DNA of 22,238 nt from an uncultured Pseudomonadota bacterium (lineage in GTDB: Bacteria > Pseudomonadota > Gammaproteobacteria > Burkholderiales > Casimicrobiaceae), in contig CALFEY010000101.1 in the NCBI GenBank assembly GCA_937958295.1, positions 1 through 22,238 on the forward strand, read 5' to 3'. This document shows positions 1-7,444 of this stretch, piece by piece. The position numbers were made by a program, and so were the translations under genes. The notes under the pieces are model-generated. The model worked only from the letters and a program-made list of their open reading frames with translations. It was not told where the DNA came from and searched no databases. Position 1 is the first letter of the stretch, and every line of letters begins with the position of its first letter.

Positions 1-1
1 G

Positions 2-901
2 TGCGTCGGCGGCCGAACAGCGGCGGTGGCCTGGGCGAGCGCGGGCGGGCGCTGGCCGGTGGTGGCCAAGCCGCTCGACCGTGCCGGCTCCGATGGCGTG
101 ACGATCTGCCGTTGGAGCGAAGACATTGAGGCCGCCTTCGACAGCACGCTTGGCCGCGAGAATTTCATGGGCTCGCGCAACAAGAAGCTCCTGGTGCAGG
201 AGTACCTGCCGGGGCCGCAGTACATCGTCAATACCGTGAGCGCGGGCGGCCGGCACTACGTGACGGACGTCTGGGCCATGACCGTGACGTTGCGCGGCGG
301 CAGGGTCGTGCCGGGTGCCATCCGCCTGCTCGATCCACGCGCGGCGCGCCCGGCGGCGCTCATCGACTACGCGCGGAAGGTGCTCGATGCCCTCGGAATC
401 GTCGATGGCGCTGCGCACTCCGAGCTCAAGTGGACGCCGCGAGGGCCCGCGCTCATCGAGACGGGGGCGCGGCTCATGGGCGCGGCGATGGACGAGCCGT
501 CGTATCGCGCTGCGGACCAGCGTACTCAAGCGGACGTGTTTGCCGGCGTGCTTACGGACTCGCCGGCTGAATGCGACCGCCTCTTCGCCCGCGGCACCTA
601 CGAGCGGCGCTCGCACATCGCAAAGGTGTTGTTCAACTTCGGCAGCGACGGCGAAGTGGCCGCTACGGCGGGGCTCGATCGCCTGGAATTGTTGCCGTCT
701 TTCCATGCGCACTACCGTGCGCTTGGCCACGGGGCGCGCGTGTGGAAGACGGCCGACTGGCTCGCGTGCGGCGGCATCGTCTACCTCGTCCACGACGATG
801 CGACGCAGATCGAGCGCGACATCGATACGTTCCGCCGGTGGGAGTCCAACGGGCAGCTCTACGGCGTGCGTGCGCGCGGTCGCGCGCACGCGATCGCGTA
901 G
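2..901 (+). CDS. ATP-grasp domain ligase, C-terminal part (5' end outside window)
   Basis: The frame is open to the window edge, so the N-terminal pre-ATP-grasp region is missing. Visible ATP-grasp landmarks are the nucleotide-binding lysine strand and glycine loop (VVAKP...GSDGV, about nt 59-103), the second adenine-contact strand (LVQEYLPGPQY, about nt 188-222), and the metal-binding strand pair HSELKW and ALIETGARLMG (about nt 416-481). This pattern fits carboxylate-amine ligases of the BacD/L-amino-acid-ligase type, which make an acyl phosphate and join it to an amine. About 140 further residues form the family's C-terminal domain. An EamA exporter starts 9 bp after the stop, suggesting that the product is a small peptide or amino-acid conjugate that is exported. 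The class is fairly certain; the substrate cannot be read from sequence. Confidence 0.8.
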   Translation, partial: CVGGRTAAVAWASAGGRWPVVAKPLDRAGSDGVTICRWSEDIEAAFDSTLGRENFMGSRNKKLLVQEYLPGPQYIVNTVSAGGRHYVTDVWAMTVTLRGGRVVPGAIRLLDPRAARPAALIDYARKVLDALGIVDGAAHSELKWTPRGPALIETGARLMGAAMDEPSYRAADQRTQADVFAGVLTDSPAECDRLFARGTYERRSHIAKVLFNFGSDGEVAATAGLDRLELLPSFHAHYRALGHGARVWKTADWLACGGIVYLVHDDATQIERDIDTFRRWESNGQLYGVRARGRAHAIA

Positions 902-910
902 GAGGGTGCC

Positions 911-1804
911 ATGGATACCGGACAAGGTCTCGTGCTTCTGTCGGTGTTGGTTCAGTCGGTGGGCAAGGTGCTCTACGGGACGCTGTTGGGGGGCGTCCCG
1001 ATCGCGCTCTTCGTTCTGCTGTCTTTCTGCCTGTGCGCCGGCGTGTTCCTCTGGGTGGTGCGCGGTCACATGCCGCGCGTGGGGCGCCGGCATCTCGTGT
1101 ATCTCAACCTGTGGACGCCGCTCGCCTTCTTCACGTTCTTCTATGCCTTGAAGCATCTGCCGCCGGCCGTGGTGGGAGCGATCGAGATCGGCGTGTCGCT
1201 GGTCGTGGCGAGCGTCCTCGTGGGCCTGCGCAGCCACGCTTGGCCTCGTCGCTTGCGCGTCGTAGTGTGCACGGGCATCGTCTTTGGGTGCGCACTCGTT
1301 GCGGCCTCGGAGGTGCCGGACGCGTTGGCGGCGCTCGATGCGCCCGAGGTGTGGCTCGCGTTGCTGGCAAGCGCAGTCGCGGGCGTGGCCTCGGTGTTCA
1401 CCGCCGCGACATCGCGGCGGCTCGCCGCCGCAGGCTGGTCTTCCGCGACCGTGCTGGCGCATCGCTTCTACGTCACCATCATCCTCGCGCTGCTGCTGTT
1501 CCCCTTCGAGCAGTCGACGCTCGCGCTGCCCGACCCCCCGGTCCTGGCGCTTACGCTCCTCGTGGGCGCGGTGGGGGTGTTGGTGCCGCTGCTGCTGTTT
1601 CAGATGGCCCTGCGGCGCATCGACGAGTTGACGCTCATGATTTGCCTGGCCGCGCAACCGCTGCTGTCGTACTTCATCGCCCTGCCGTCACCCGCCTACG
1701 ACTGGAACTGGGTGACGCTTGCCGGGGTGGGCGTGGTCACCGGATCGCTGGTGCTCGATGTGCTCGCCTCACGTCGGATGACGAGCGTCGCGAGGCCGGG
1801 CTAG
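911..1804 (+). CDS. EamA/DMT-family transporter
   Basis: A 297-residue, very hydrophobic protein with roughly ten membrane segments arranged as two EamA halves, the usual length for drug/metabolite exporters such as RhaT/YdcZ/RhtA relatives. The first half has the family-like segment LKHLPPAVVGAIEIGVSLVV (about residues 80-99), and the second half ends with the QPLLSYFIALP...W..LAGVGVVTGSLVL pattern typical of the last two helices. The ATG is preceded by a strong GGAGGG Shine-Dalgarno sequence at 901-906. The gap to the ATP-grasp gene is 9 bp, so the two are almost certainly one operon, and export of the ligase product (amino acid, dipeptide or similar) is the simplest role. The substrate is an inference. 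Confidence 0.85.
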   Translation: MDTGQGLVLLSVLVQSVGKVLYGTLLGGVPIALFVLLSFCLCAGVFLWVVRGHMPRVGRRHLVYLNLWTPLAFFTFFYALKHLPPAVVGAIEIGVSLVVASVLVGLRSHAWPRRLRVVVCTGIVFGCALVAASEVPDALAALDAPEVWLALLASAVAGVASVFTAATSRRLAAAGWSSATVLAHRFYVTIILALLLFPFEQSTLALPDPPVLALTLLVGAVGVLVPLLLFQMALRRIDELTLMICLAAQPLLSYFIALPSPAYDWNWVTLAGVGVVTGSLVLDVLASRRMTSVARPG

Positions 1805-1891
1805 CGATCGGTCTCGCGTCGTCGCGCTGCTCCTTGGCCAGGCAATCGCGCGTGCTGCGCGGACACCGGACGTGGCCCCTGCGCGACGGTG

Positions 1892-1897
1892 CATAAT
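1892..1897 (+). promoter_or_regulatory. Candidate -10 box of glmM (near-leaderless mRNA)
   Basis: The hexamer CATAAT differs from TATAAT at one base and sits in a GC-rich context. It ends nine bases before the ATG at 1907, so a start 6-8 bases downstream would leave an untranslated leader of 0-3 bases. No Shine-Dalgarno sequence is present before the ATG. No convincing -35 box is seen about 17 bp upstream. Confidence 0.5.
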
Positions 1898-1906
1898 TCG
1901 CCCATC

Positions 1907-3271
1907 ATGCAGCGAAAATACTTCGGCACCGACGGCGTGCGCGGCCGCGTGGGCGAGCCGCCCATCACCCCCGATCTCGTGATGAAGCTCGGCTGGGCCG
2001 CTGGGCGCACGCTCGCCCAGGCGGGCGTGGCCCGGCGCGGCGACCGTCCCGGCGTGCTCATCGGCAAGGACACGCGCATCTCCGGCTATCTCATGGAAGC
2101 CGCCCTCGAGTCCGGCCTGTCGGCCGCGGGCGTGGACGTGTACCTCTGCGGTCCGCTGCCCACGCCCGGTATCGCGTACCTCACGCGGGCGCTGCGTTTG
2201 TCGGCGGGCATCGTGATCAGCGCCTCGCACAATCCGTTCGAGGACAACGGCATGAAGTTCTTCTCCGCGGCGGGCAACAAGCTTCCAGACGACGTGGAAG
2301 CTTCGATCGAGCGCGGCATGGAGGGGACGCTCACGTGCGTGCCGTCGGCGGCGCTCGGCAAGGCGCGTCGTGTGGACGATGCGGCGGGCCGCTATGTCGA
2401 GTTCTGCAAGAGCACCTTCCCCTCCGAGCTCGATCTCATCGGCTGGCGCATCGTGGTGGACTGCGCCCACGGCGCGGGGTATCACGTGGCGCCGCCCGTG
2501 TTCCACGAGCTCGGCGCCGACGTGATCGCGGTGGGCAACGAGCCGGATGGCCTCAACATCAATGCCGGATGCGGTGCCACGCATCCGCAGTTCCTGGCGC
2601 AGAAGGTGCTCGAGCACAAGGCGGATATCGGGCTGGCACTCGACGGCGACGGCGATCGGCTCGTGATGTGCGACCGCGACGGGCGCCTGTACGACGGCGA
2701 CCTGCTCCTGTACGTGATCGCGGCCGACTACCATCGGCGCGGCGTCGCCTATGGCGGCGCGGTCGGTACCCAGATGACCAACTTCGGCATCGAGCAGGCC
2801 TTTGCCCGCGCCGGTGTGCCGCTCGTGCGCGCGAGGGTGGGCGACCGCTACATCCTGGAAGAGATGCACGCGCGATCCTGGCTCCTCGGAGGAGAGAACT
2901 CGGGGCACCTCCTGTGCCTGGACAAGCACACCACCGGTGATGCGATCATCGCCGCGCTTGCCGTGCTGCGCGCCCTGGTCGAGCAGCAGAAGACCCTGGC
3001 GCAGGTCACCGCCGGTGTCACCCTGTTCCCGCAGCGACTCATCAACGTGCCGGTGCGCCGCGGTTTCGACTGGCGGGCGAGCTCGGGCGTGCTCGACGCC
3101 GAACGGGCGGCCGTGGCGGCGCTCGACGGTACGGGGCGCGTACTGCTGCGGCCTTCGGGCACCGAGCCCGTCCTGCGCGTGATGGTGGAGGCCCGCGATG
3201 CCGCGGCGGCCGATACGCACGCTCACCGCCTGGCCGAGGTGATCGCCCGCGCCGCGGGGTCGCCGCTGTAG
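1907..3271 (+). CDS. glmM: Phosphoglucosamine mutase GlmM
   Basis: A 454-residue cytoplasmic enzyme converting glucosamine-6-phosphate to glucosamine-1-phosphate, the step before GlmU on the way to UDP-GlcNAc for peptidoglycan and LPS. All alpha-D-phosphohexomutase landmarks are present: the N-terminal KYFGTDGVRG, the phosphoserine loop ISASHNP (Ser107), the metal loop DGDGDR (Asp246/248/250), the sugar-recognition loop GGENSGH and the C-terminal phosphate loop RPSGTEP (about residues 415-421). Length is normal for GlmM. A GTG at 1889 would add six residues, but MQRKYFGTDG is the standard N-terminus and the -10 box covers that region, so ATG 1907 is chosen. The common ftsH-folP-glmM neighbourhood of proteobacteria is not seen: the upstream genes are the ATP-grasp/EamA pair. 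Confidence 0.96.
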   Translation: MQRKYFGTDGVRGRVGEPPITPDLVMKLGWAAGRTLAQAGVARRGDRPGVLIGKDTRISGYLMEAALESGLSAAGVDVYLCGPLPTPGIAYLTRALRLSAGIVISASHNPFEDNGMKFFSAAGNKLPDDVEASIERGMEGTLTCVPSAALGKARRVDDAAGRYVEFCKSTFPSELDLIGWRIVVDCAHGAGYHVAPPVFHELGADVIAVGNEPDGLNINAGCGATHPQFLAQKVLEHKADIGLALDGDGDRLVMCDRDGRLYDGDLLLYVIAADYHRRGVAYGGAVGTQMTNFGIEQAFARAGVPLVRARVGDRYILEEMHARSWLLGGENSGHLLCLDKHTTGDAIIAALAVLRALVEQQKTLAQVTAGVTLFPQRLINVPVRRGFDWRASSGVLDAERAAVAALDGTGRVLLRPSGTEPVLRVMVEARDAAAADTHAHRLAEVIARAAGSPL

Positions 3272-3279
3272 CGCCGGCG

Positions 3280-3307
3280 CATTCCGTGGCGCCGCTGCAA
3301 CGGAATG
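3280..3307 (+). repeat. Inverted repeat between glmM and baeS
   Basis: CATTCCGT at 3280-3287 and ACGGAATG at 3300-3307 are perfect 8-base inverted arms separated by 12 bases. No T-tract follows, so an intrinsic terminator is unlikely. The symmetry suits a dimeric regulator site in front of baeSR, but no regulator can be assigned. The function is open. Confidence 0.5.
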
Positions 3308-3337
3308 TGGAGGTCCGAAGGAGTGTCGTGACAAGGA

Positions 3338-3377
3338 GCGTGCCGCGCGCGCACGGCCGCCGGGCGCGCGGGCACGC
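3338..3377 (+). repeat. Large GC-rich hairpin in the baeS leader
   Basis: GCGTGCC+GCGCGC (3338-3350) pairs with GCGCGC+GGCACGC (3364-3377), giving 13 pairs with one bulged G at 3370 and a 13-base loop. It ends 12 bases before the baeS ATG at 3390. It could weaken translation initiation of baeS or act as a transcript end for glmM. A T-tract is absent. Confidence 0.45.
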
Positions 3378-3389
3378 TGGACGTTGCCC

Positions 3390-4847
3390 ATGAAGCTGCG
3401 GATCACCGGCAAGCTCTTCCTCGTCATCCTCGCCACCAACGTCGTCATCGCGCTGGCCGTGGGGCTCGCCGAGCGCGTGAGCTTCGATCGCGGCTTTCGC
3501 GAGTACATGCGGGAACGTGAGGGCGAGCGACTGGCAGCGCTCGCCGAGGCCCTGGTGCCGCTGTGGCGGGCGCAGGGAAGCTTCGAATCCCTGCGTGGCA
3601 ATGAAGCGCAATGGCAGCGCCAAGCGCGCTTCGCCATCATGCCGGCGCCCCCTCCCGGATTGCCGCACCGGGGACCGCCGCCGCCCCGCGAAGGGCAGGT
3701 CGATGCCGCCTACCCGCCGCCTCCCTTCGGCGAGCGGCCGCCCGGCGAGCCTCCCCACGGGCCGGGTCTCCCGGATTTCCCGGCACTGCTGGACGCGCAA
3801 CGCCAGCCGGTGGTGGGCCGCGTGCGCGATCTGGCGAACGCGGTGTTGCGCCCCGTGACGGTGGACGGCGCCACGGTGGGCTACGTGGCGGGCGCCCCGC
3901 TGCACGAGCCCTTCAGCGGCGCCGAGCGCCGCCTGGCCGAGCAGCAGGCCAGTGCGAGCGTGGCGATCGCTGGGCTCGCGGTGCTCCTGGCCGCCCTCGT
4001 GGGCTATCTCGTGGCGCGTGGATTCATCGCGCCCGTGAAGCGCCTCGCTGACGCCACCCACCGTCTGGCGGCGGGCGACTACGCCACGCGCGTACCGTCC
4101 ATGCGGGGCGACGAGCTCGGACAGCTCACCGCCGACTTCAACCGCCTCGCCGTGACCCTCGGCGCCAACGAGACCCTGCGTCGCGACTTCATGGCGGACA
4201 TTTCGCACGAGCTGCGCACGCCCCTTGCCATCCTGCGCGGCGAGCTCGAGGCCCTCGAGGACGGCATCCGCACGCTCACGCCCGCGCGCCTGCGATCGCT
4301 GCAAGCCGAGGTCGCCACGCTGGGCAAGCTGGTGGAAGATCTTTACGAGCTCTCGCTCGCCGACGTTGGCGCGCTCGCTTTTCACCCCCAACGCATGGAC
4401 CTGCGTGACGCCGTGGAGGCGGCGGTGCTGGCCTTCGGCGAGCGCTTCGCGACGCGTGGGGTATCGCTCGAGCAGCCGGCCTTCGCGGGGCCCGTGACGG
4501 TGGACGCCGATCATCGGCGCATCACCCAGTTGCTCAACAACCTGCTCGAGAACAGCGTGCGCTACACGGACCGCGGCGGCATCGTGCGCGTGGCCGTGAG
4601 CCGCGAGGACGGCGAGGCCGTCCTGGATGTGATGGACTCGCCGCCGGCCGTGCCGCCGGAGGCACTGCCGCGGCTCTTCGACCGCCTCTACCGCGTCGAT
4701 ACCTCGCGCAATCGCCGCAGCGGCGGCGCGGGACTCGGCCTTGCGCTGGCCAAGGCCATGGTGGAGGGGCAAGGCGGCCGCATCGTCGCGCAGCGCTCGC
4801 CGCTCGGCGGACTGTGGGTACGCGTGACGTTGCCGCTTGCCGCATGA
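3390..4847 (+). CDS. baeS: BaeS-like sensor histidine kinase
   Basis: A 485-residue inner-membrane kinase: TM1 about residues 8-28, periplasmic sensor about 29-188, TM2 about 190-209, HAMP about 210-262, HisKA with the phospho-acceptor His273 in DISHELRTP, N-box NNLLENSVRY (383-392) and G2 box GGAGLGLAL (445-453). BaeS senses envelope stress and phosphorylates BaeR. Two features stand out. The periplasmic domain carries a proline-rich stretch (about residues 84-130) with several histidines. The G1 region reads DSPPAV, lacking the Gly of the usual D-x-G-x-G or BaeS DSAPGV form. ATG 3390 is preferred to an in-frame TTG at 3384, since MKLRITGKLF is the normal start. It overlaps baeR by ATGA. The gene name rests mainly on its BaeR partner. 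Confidence 0.88.
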   Translation: MKLRITGKLFLVILATNVVIALAVGLAERVSFDRGFREYMREREGERLAALAEALVPLWRAQGSFESLRGNEAQWQRQARFAIMPAPPPGLPHRGPPPPREGQVDAAYPPPPFGERPPGEPPHGPGLPDFPALLDAQRQPVVGRVRDLANAVLRPVTVDGATVGYVAGAPLHEPFSGAERRLAEQQASASVAIAGLAVLLAALVGYLVARGFIAPVKRLADATHRLAAGDYATRVPSMRGDELGQLTADFNRLAVTLGANETLRRDFMADISHELRTPLAILRGELEALEDGIRTLTPARLRSLQAEVATLGKLVEDLYELSLADVGALAFHPQRMDLRDAVEAAVLAFGERFATRGVSLEQPAFAGPVTVDADHRRITQLLNNLLENSVRYTDRGGIVRVAVSREDGEAVLDVMDSPPAVPPEALPRLFDRLYRVDTSRNRRSGGAGLGLALAKAMVEGQGGRIVAQRSPLGGLWVRVTLPLAA

Positions 4848-5521
4848 GCGAGACACGCGCGCGCATCCTGATCGTGGAGGACGAGGAGAAGCTCGCGCGC
4901 CTGCTCGAGGACTATCTGCATGCCGCCGGCTATGCCACGGCATGGCTCGCCGACGGCAGCGAGGTGGCCGTGGCCGTGCGCGGCGCGCCGCCGGCGCTCG
5001 TCCTCCTCGACCTCATGCTGCCGGGCAAAGACGGCCTGGCGGTGTGCCGTGAGCTGCGCAGCTTCACCGACGTGCCGGTAGTGATGCTCACCGCGCGCGT
5101 GGACGAGGTCGATCGGCTGCTCGGCCTCGACCTCGGTGCGGACGACTACATCTGCAAGCCCTTCAGCCCGCGCGAGGTGGTGGCGCGCGTGCGTGCGATC
5201 CTGCGCCGCACGCAGTTGCGCCCCGCGCCTGCCCAACGCGGCCTGGTGGTGGACAGCGACACGTTCCGCGCCGTGCTCGATGGGGTGGAGCTCGATCTCA
5301 CGCCGGTCGAGTTCCGCCTGCTGCGCACGCTGGCGGCCACGCCGGGTCGCGTGCTGGGCCGCGTCGCCCTGCTGCAGGGCCTGTACGACGACCACCGCGT
5401 GGTCACCGACCGCACGGTGGACAGCCATGTGAAGAACCTGCGCCGCAAGCTCGTGGAAGCGGCTCCGCAACGCGACCTGATCCGGTCCGTGTACGGAGTG
5501 GGGTACGCGCTCGACCTGTAG
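4844..5521 (+). CDS. baeR: BaeR-like OmpR-family response regulator
   Basis: A 225-residue regulator: receiver domain with the acidic pair in VEDEEK, phospho-acceptor Asp56 in LLDLMLP, the LTAR switch Thr and Lys105 in ICKPFSPREVVARV, then a winged-helix DNA-binding domain with VVTDRTVDSHVKNLRRKL and the terminal VYGVGY. The stretches GLDLGADDYICKPFSPREVVARV and YDDHRVVTDRTVDSHVKNLRRKL match my recollection of E. coli BaeR closely, so the assignment is specific. ATG 4844 overlaps the baeS stop (ATGA), indicating translational coupling; an upstream in-frame GTG lies inside baeS and is unlikely. No mdtABC or other efflux target lies next to it, so any regulon is elsewhere. It is convergent with the dioxygenase gene, 25 bp apart. 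Confidence 0.93.
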   Translation: MSETRARILIVEDEEKLARLLEDYLHAAGYATAWLADGSEVAVAVRGAPPALVLLDLMLPGKDGLAVCRELRSFTDVPVVMLTARVDEVDRLLGLDLGADDYICKPFSPREVVARVRAILRRTQLRPAPAQRGLVVDSDTFRAVLDGVELDLTPVEFRLLRTLAATPGRVLGRVALLQGLYDDHRVVTDRTVDSHVKNLRRKLVEAAPQRDLIRSVYGVGYALDL

Positions 5522-5534
5522 CGCCCGCCGCTTG

Positions 5535-5570
5535 CCCGTGCGCGCGTCACGCGCAGCCGGCGGGCACGGG
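5535..5570. terminator. Possible bidirectional stem-loop between baeR and the dioxygenase gene
   Basis: CCCGTGC (5535-5541) pairs with GCACGGG (5564-5570), and a nested GCGCG/CGCGC arm lies around 5542-5554. It overlaps the last codons of the minus-strand gene. No T-tract is visible on either strand, so this is a weak terminator call based on position and symmetry only. Confidence 0.3.
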
Positions 5571-7193
5571 ACCGACCCGCGTGAGCGCGATCGTGCCGGC
5601 CTGCCCGGCATTCGCGCCCGCGGTGAAGGTGTAGGCGAGCGATGCCGCTTCGCAGCTCGCAAACGACAGCGTGGCGCTACCGACGGCCGTGGTGGTGGCG
5701 GTAGTGGCCGCCGAGGCGAACGTGCCGCCCGTGGTTTCGTAGAGCGTGAGCGTGAAGCTGCGCGCGCCGGCCGCAAGAGTCGATTGCGCCGTGTACCACC
5801 GCTGGCTCGCCTCGCCTCCGATTGCCTGTCCGCCGACCGCATACGTGTACCAGGTGAAGAAGAGCACGGCGGACGCAGGATTGGCCTCCACGATGAAGCC
5901 CTGGCCCGACGTGCTCTCCGCAAACCAGTTGCCCGAGTGGGCGAAGTCCGCGTCTGTGGGACGGGCCGAGGTGGTCGAGCACGTGACGTTGCGGGTGAGC
6001 CGCGTCAGCGGCACCGTGCCGCTGCGTCCGGAGCCATCGGTGAACGCATACGTCAGCGTGCCGCTGTCGCAGCTCGAAGCGGTGAAGGTGGCGGTGCCTA
6101 CCTGGGCACTCGCGGTCACGGGAGGCGCCGCGAAATTGCCACCCGCGTTGCGATCGATCACGAGCTGTGTCGTGGGCTGTCCTGCCACCACCGGGCCGCT
6201 CACCGTGTACCAGCGATTGCGTGCGGCGTCGCCCGCCGCGGTGTCGAACGTGAACCAGCCGCCGAAGAGGAGGCCTTGGCCGGCGCCCTGGATGTCCGGA
6301 TAGATCTCGAGCGAGAGGCCCTGCCCATTGGCGGCGGGGTTGTACCAGTTGCCGGTGAGGCCGTGCTGGTCGAGGTCGGGGCCGCTCGCGGTGGTGCCTG
6401 CAGCCGCCACCCCCACTTCGAGCGAGGCCGCGTAGCCCGTGGCCACAGTGCCCGACACGACGGCCATCTGGTGCACGGCGAGGTCCTCACCGAACACCCC
6501 GTCGCTCGCCAGCGTGGTGCGGTTGTGATTGGCGAGGCTGCCCGAGTACAGCGTGGACTGGGCGTAGACCTCGCGGCAGGTCGCGTCGGGAAAGGCGAGC
6601 TGCGACGTGCGGATCGCATTGGCGCCCGACGTTGCCTTGGCGAGGCTCTCGTACACCTCGAAATGGATGTGCGGCCAACGCCCCGAGTACGCGCCGGGAA
6701 AGATCGTCGTGAACGTCACGAGGCCGTTCGCATCGCTCACCTGGACGCCGCGCAGGTAGTTCTGCGTGGTGACGCCGCTCGAGTAGAGCGAATAGCGGCC
6801 GCTCGCGTCACAGTGCCATGCATACACGGCAAGGCCTGCCGCGGGGCCGCAGCTCGCGTTGACGTTGACGAGCTTCAGCGTGAACGTGACCGGCGTACCG
6901 GCAGCCACCGTGCCTCCCGCGCTGCCAAAGCTCGCCCGGATATCCGAGCGCACGATGCCGGTCTGCGTGAGTGCATTGGGCCCGTTGGTCCCGTCGGCCG
7001 GGTAGGGCCCGTTCGTCTCCTGGGGAATGATCGAGCACGCGAGCGCGCTGATGGGCGAGACGGCGAGCAGCGCGCCTCCGGCGCGGCGCAGCAGCGCGCG
7101 GCGGGCCGCGCAATGGCGTTGCTCGAGTACGGCGAGCGTGTCGGCGAGGGAGGCGTCGGGGTCGGCAAGGCGTAGCGCGGCGCGTCGGTCCAT
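5547..7193 (-). CDS. Exported intradiol-dioxygenase-like protein with two C-terminal repeat modules
   Basis: A 548-residue protein. Residues ~28-53 form a Tat-like leader (ARRALLRRAGG, hydrophobic run, ALAC). Residues ~54-265 match the intradiol ring-cleavage dioxygenase fold: ETNGPYP, then the four Fe(III) ligand positions Tyr134 (GRYSLY), Tyr169 (FPGAYS), and His175/His177 (RWPHIHF), all present. Two homologous modules follow, about 279-405 and 419-547. Each starts GNW[YF] and has a GQG turn, an RWYT strand, a GG-x-F segment, one Cys before a YxFT strand, and an LTR end. Intradiol enzymes open catechols between the hydroxyls, but this exported subgroup has no substrate I can name. The modules resemble repeats common in secreted proteins of Xanthomonadales and Burkholderiales, with no agreed function. 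It stands alone, divergent from the dehydrogenase genes. Confidence 0.82.
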   Translation of the reverse strand: MDRRAALRLADPDASLADTLAVLEQRHCAARRALLRRAGGALLAVSPISALACSIIPQETNGPYPADGTNGPNALTQTGIVRSDIRASFGSAGGTVAAGTPVTFTLKLVNVNASCGPAAGLAVYAWHCDASGRYSLYSSGVTTQNYLRGVQVSDANGLVTFTTIFPGAYSGRWPHIHFEVYESLAKATSGANAIRTSQLAFPDATCREVYAQSTLYSGSLANHNRTTLASDGVFGEDLAVHQMAVVSGTVATGYAASLEVGVAAAGTTASGPDLDQHGLTGNWYNPAANGQGLSLEIYPDIQGAGQGLLFGGWFTFDTAAGDAARNRWYTVSGPVVAGQPTTQLVIDRNAGGNFAAPPVTASAQVGTATFTASSCDSGTLTYAFTDGSGRSGTVPLTRLTRNVTCSTTSARPTDADFAHSGNWFAESTSGQGFIVEANPASAVLFFTWYTYAVGGQAIGGEASQRWYTAQSTLAAGARSFTLTLYETTGGTFASAATTATTTAVGSATLSFASCEAASLAYTFTAGANAGQAGTIALTRVGPVPAGCA

Positions 7194-7444
7194 TTAAGGG
7201 TCCTGGATGGAAGGGTGAGCGGGCAATGGGTCGCGGCAGCGCGATCGCAGCTTCCGGTGATCCGTTGGCACTTCTCGTCCCGGGGGGGAGGGACGGGCCC
7301 GGTGCGCGGATTCGGGGGCAAGGAAGGGAGCGAGGGCGCTGCCGCGGAAGGCGTTGTAATCTCGAGCTTGGCGCCGCCATGGCGGCCACGTGAACTAGGA
7401 GTGCCGCCTCGCGCCGCGAGTTTCGCGGCGAATGTGGAGAAACA
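7194..7444. promoter_or_regulatory. Divergent intergenic region (dioxygenase / dehydrogenase)
   Basis: This 251-bp gap must hold promoters for both diverging genes. I see no clear -35/-10 pair. It contains an inverted repeat CGTCCC-N8-GGGACG at 7276-7295, a run of seven G, and a tight hairpin at 7412-7430 (separate entry). No convincing small ORF is present. Confidence 0.5.
7412..7430 (+). repeat. Hairpin next to the RBS of the dehydrogenase small-subunit gene
   Basis: CGCCGCGA (7412-7419) and TCGCGGCG (7423-7430) are perfect 8-base arms with a 3-base loop. The GGAG ribosome-binding site at 7436-7439 and ATG 7445 follow at once. It could be an mRNA hairpin limiting ribosome access or a palindromic operator. 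Confidence 0.5.

Noticed and set aside
1769..4943. Long minus-strand open frames (over 600 codons) opposite glmM and baeS, and similar ones opposite relA and the dioxygenase gene
   Set aside because: Their translations are rich in Arg, Ala, His and Gly with no domain pattern. They arise from the strong GC3 bias of the real genes on the other strand.
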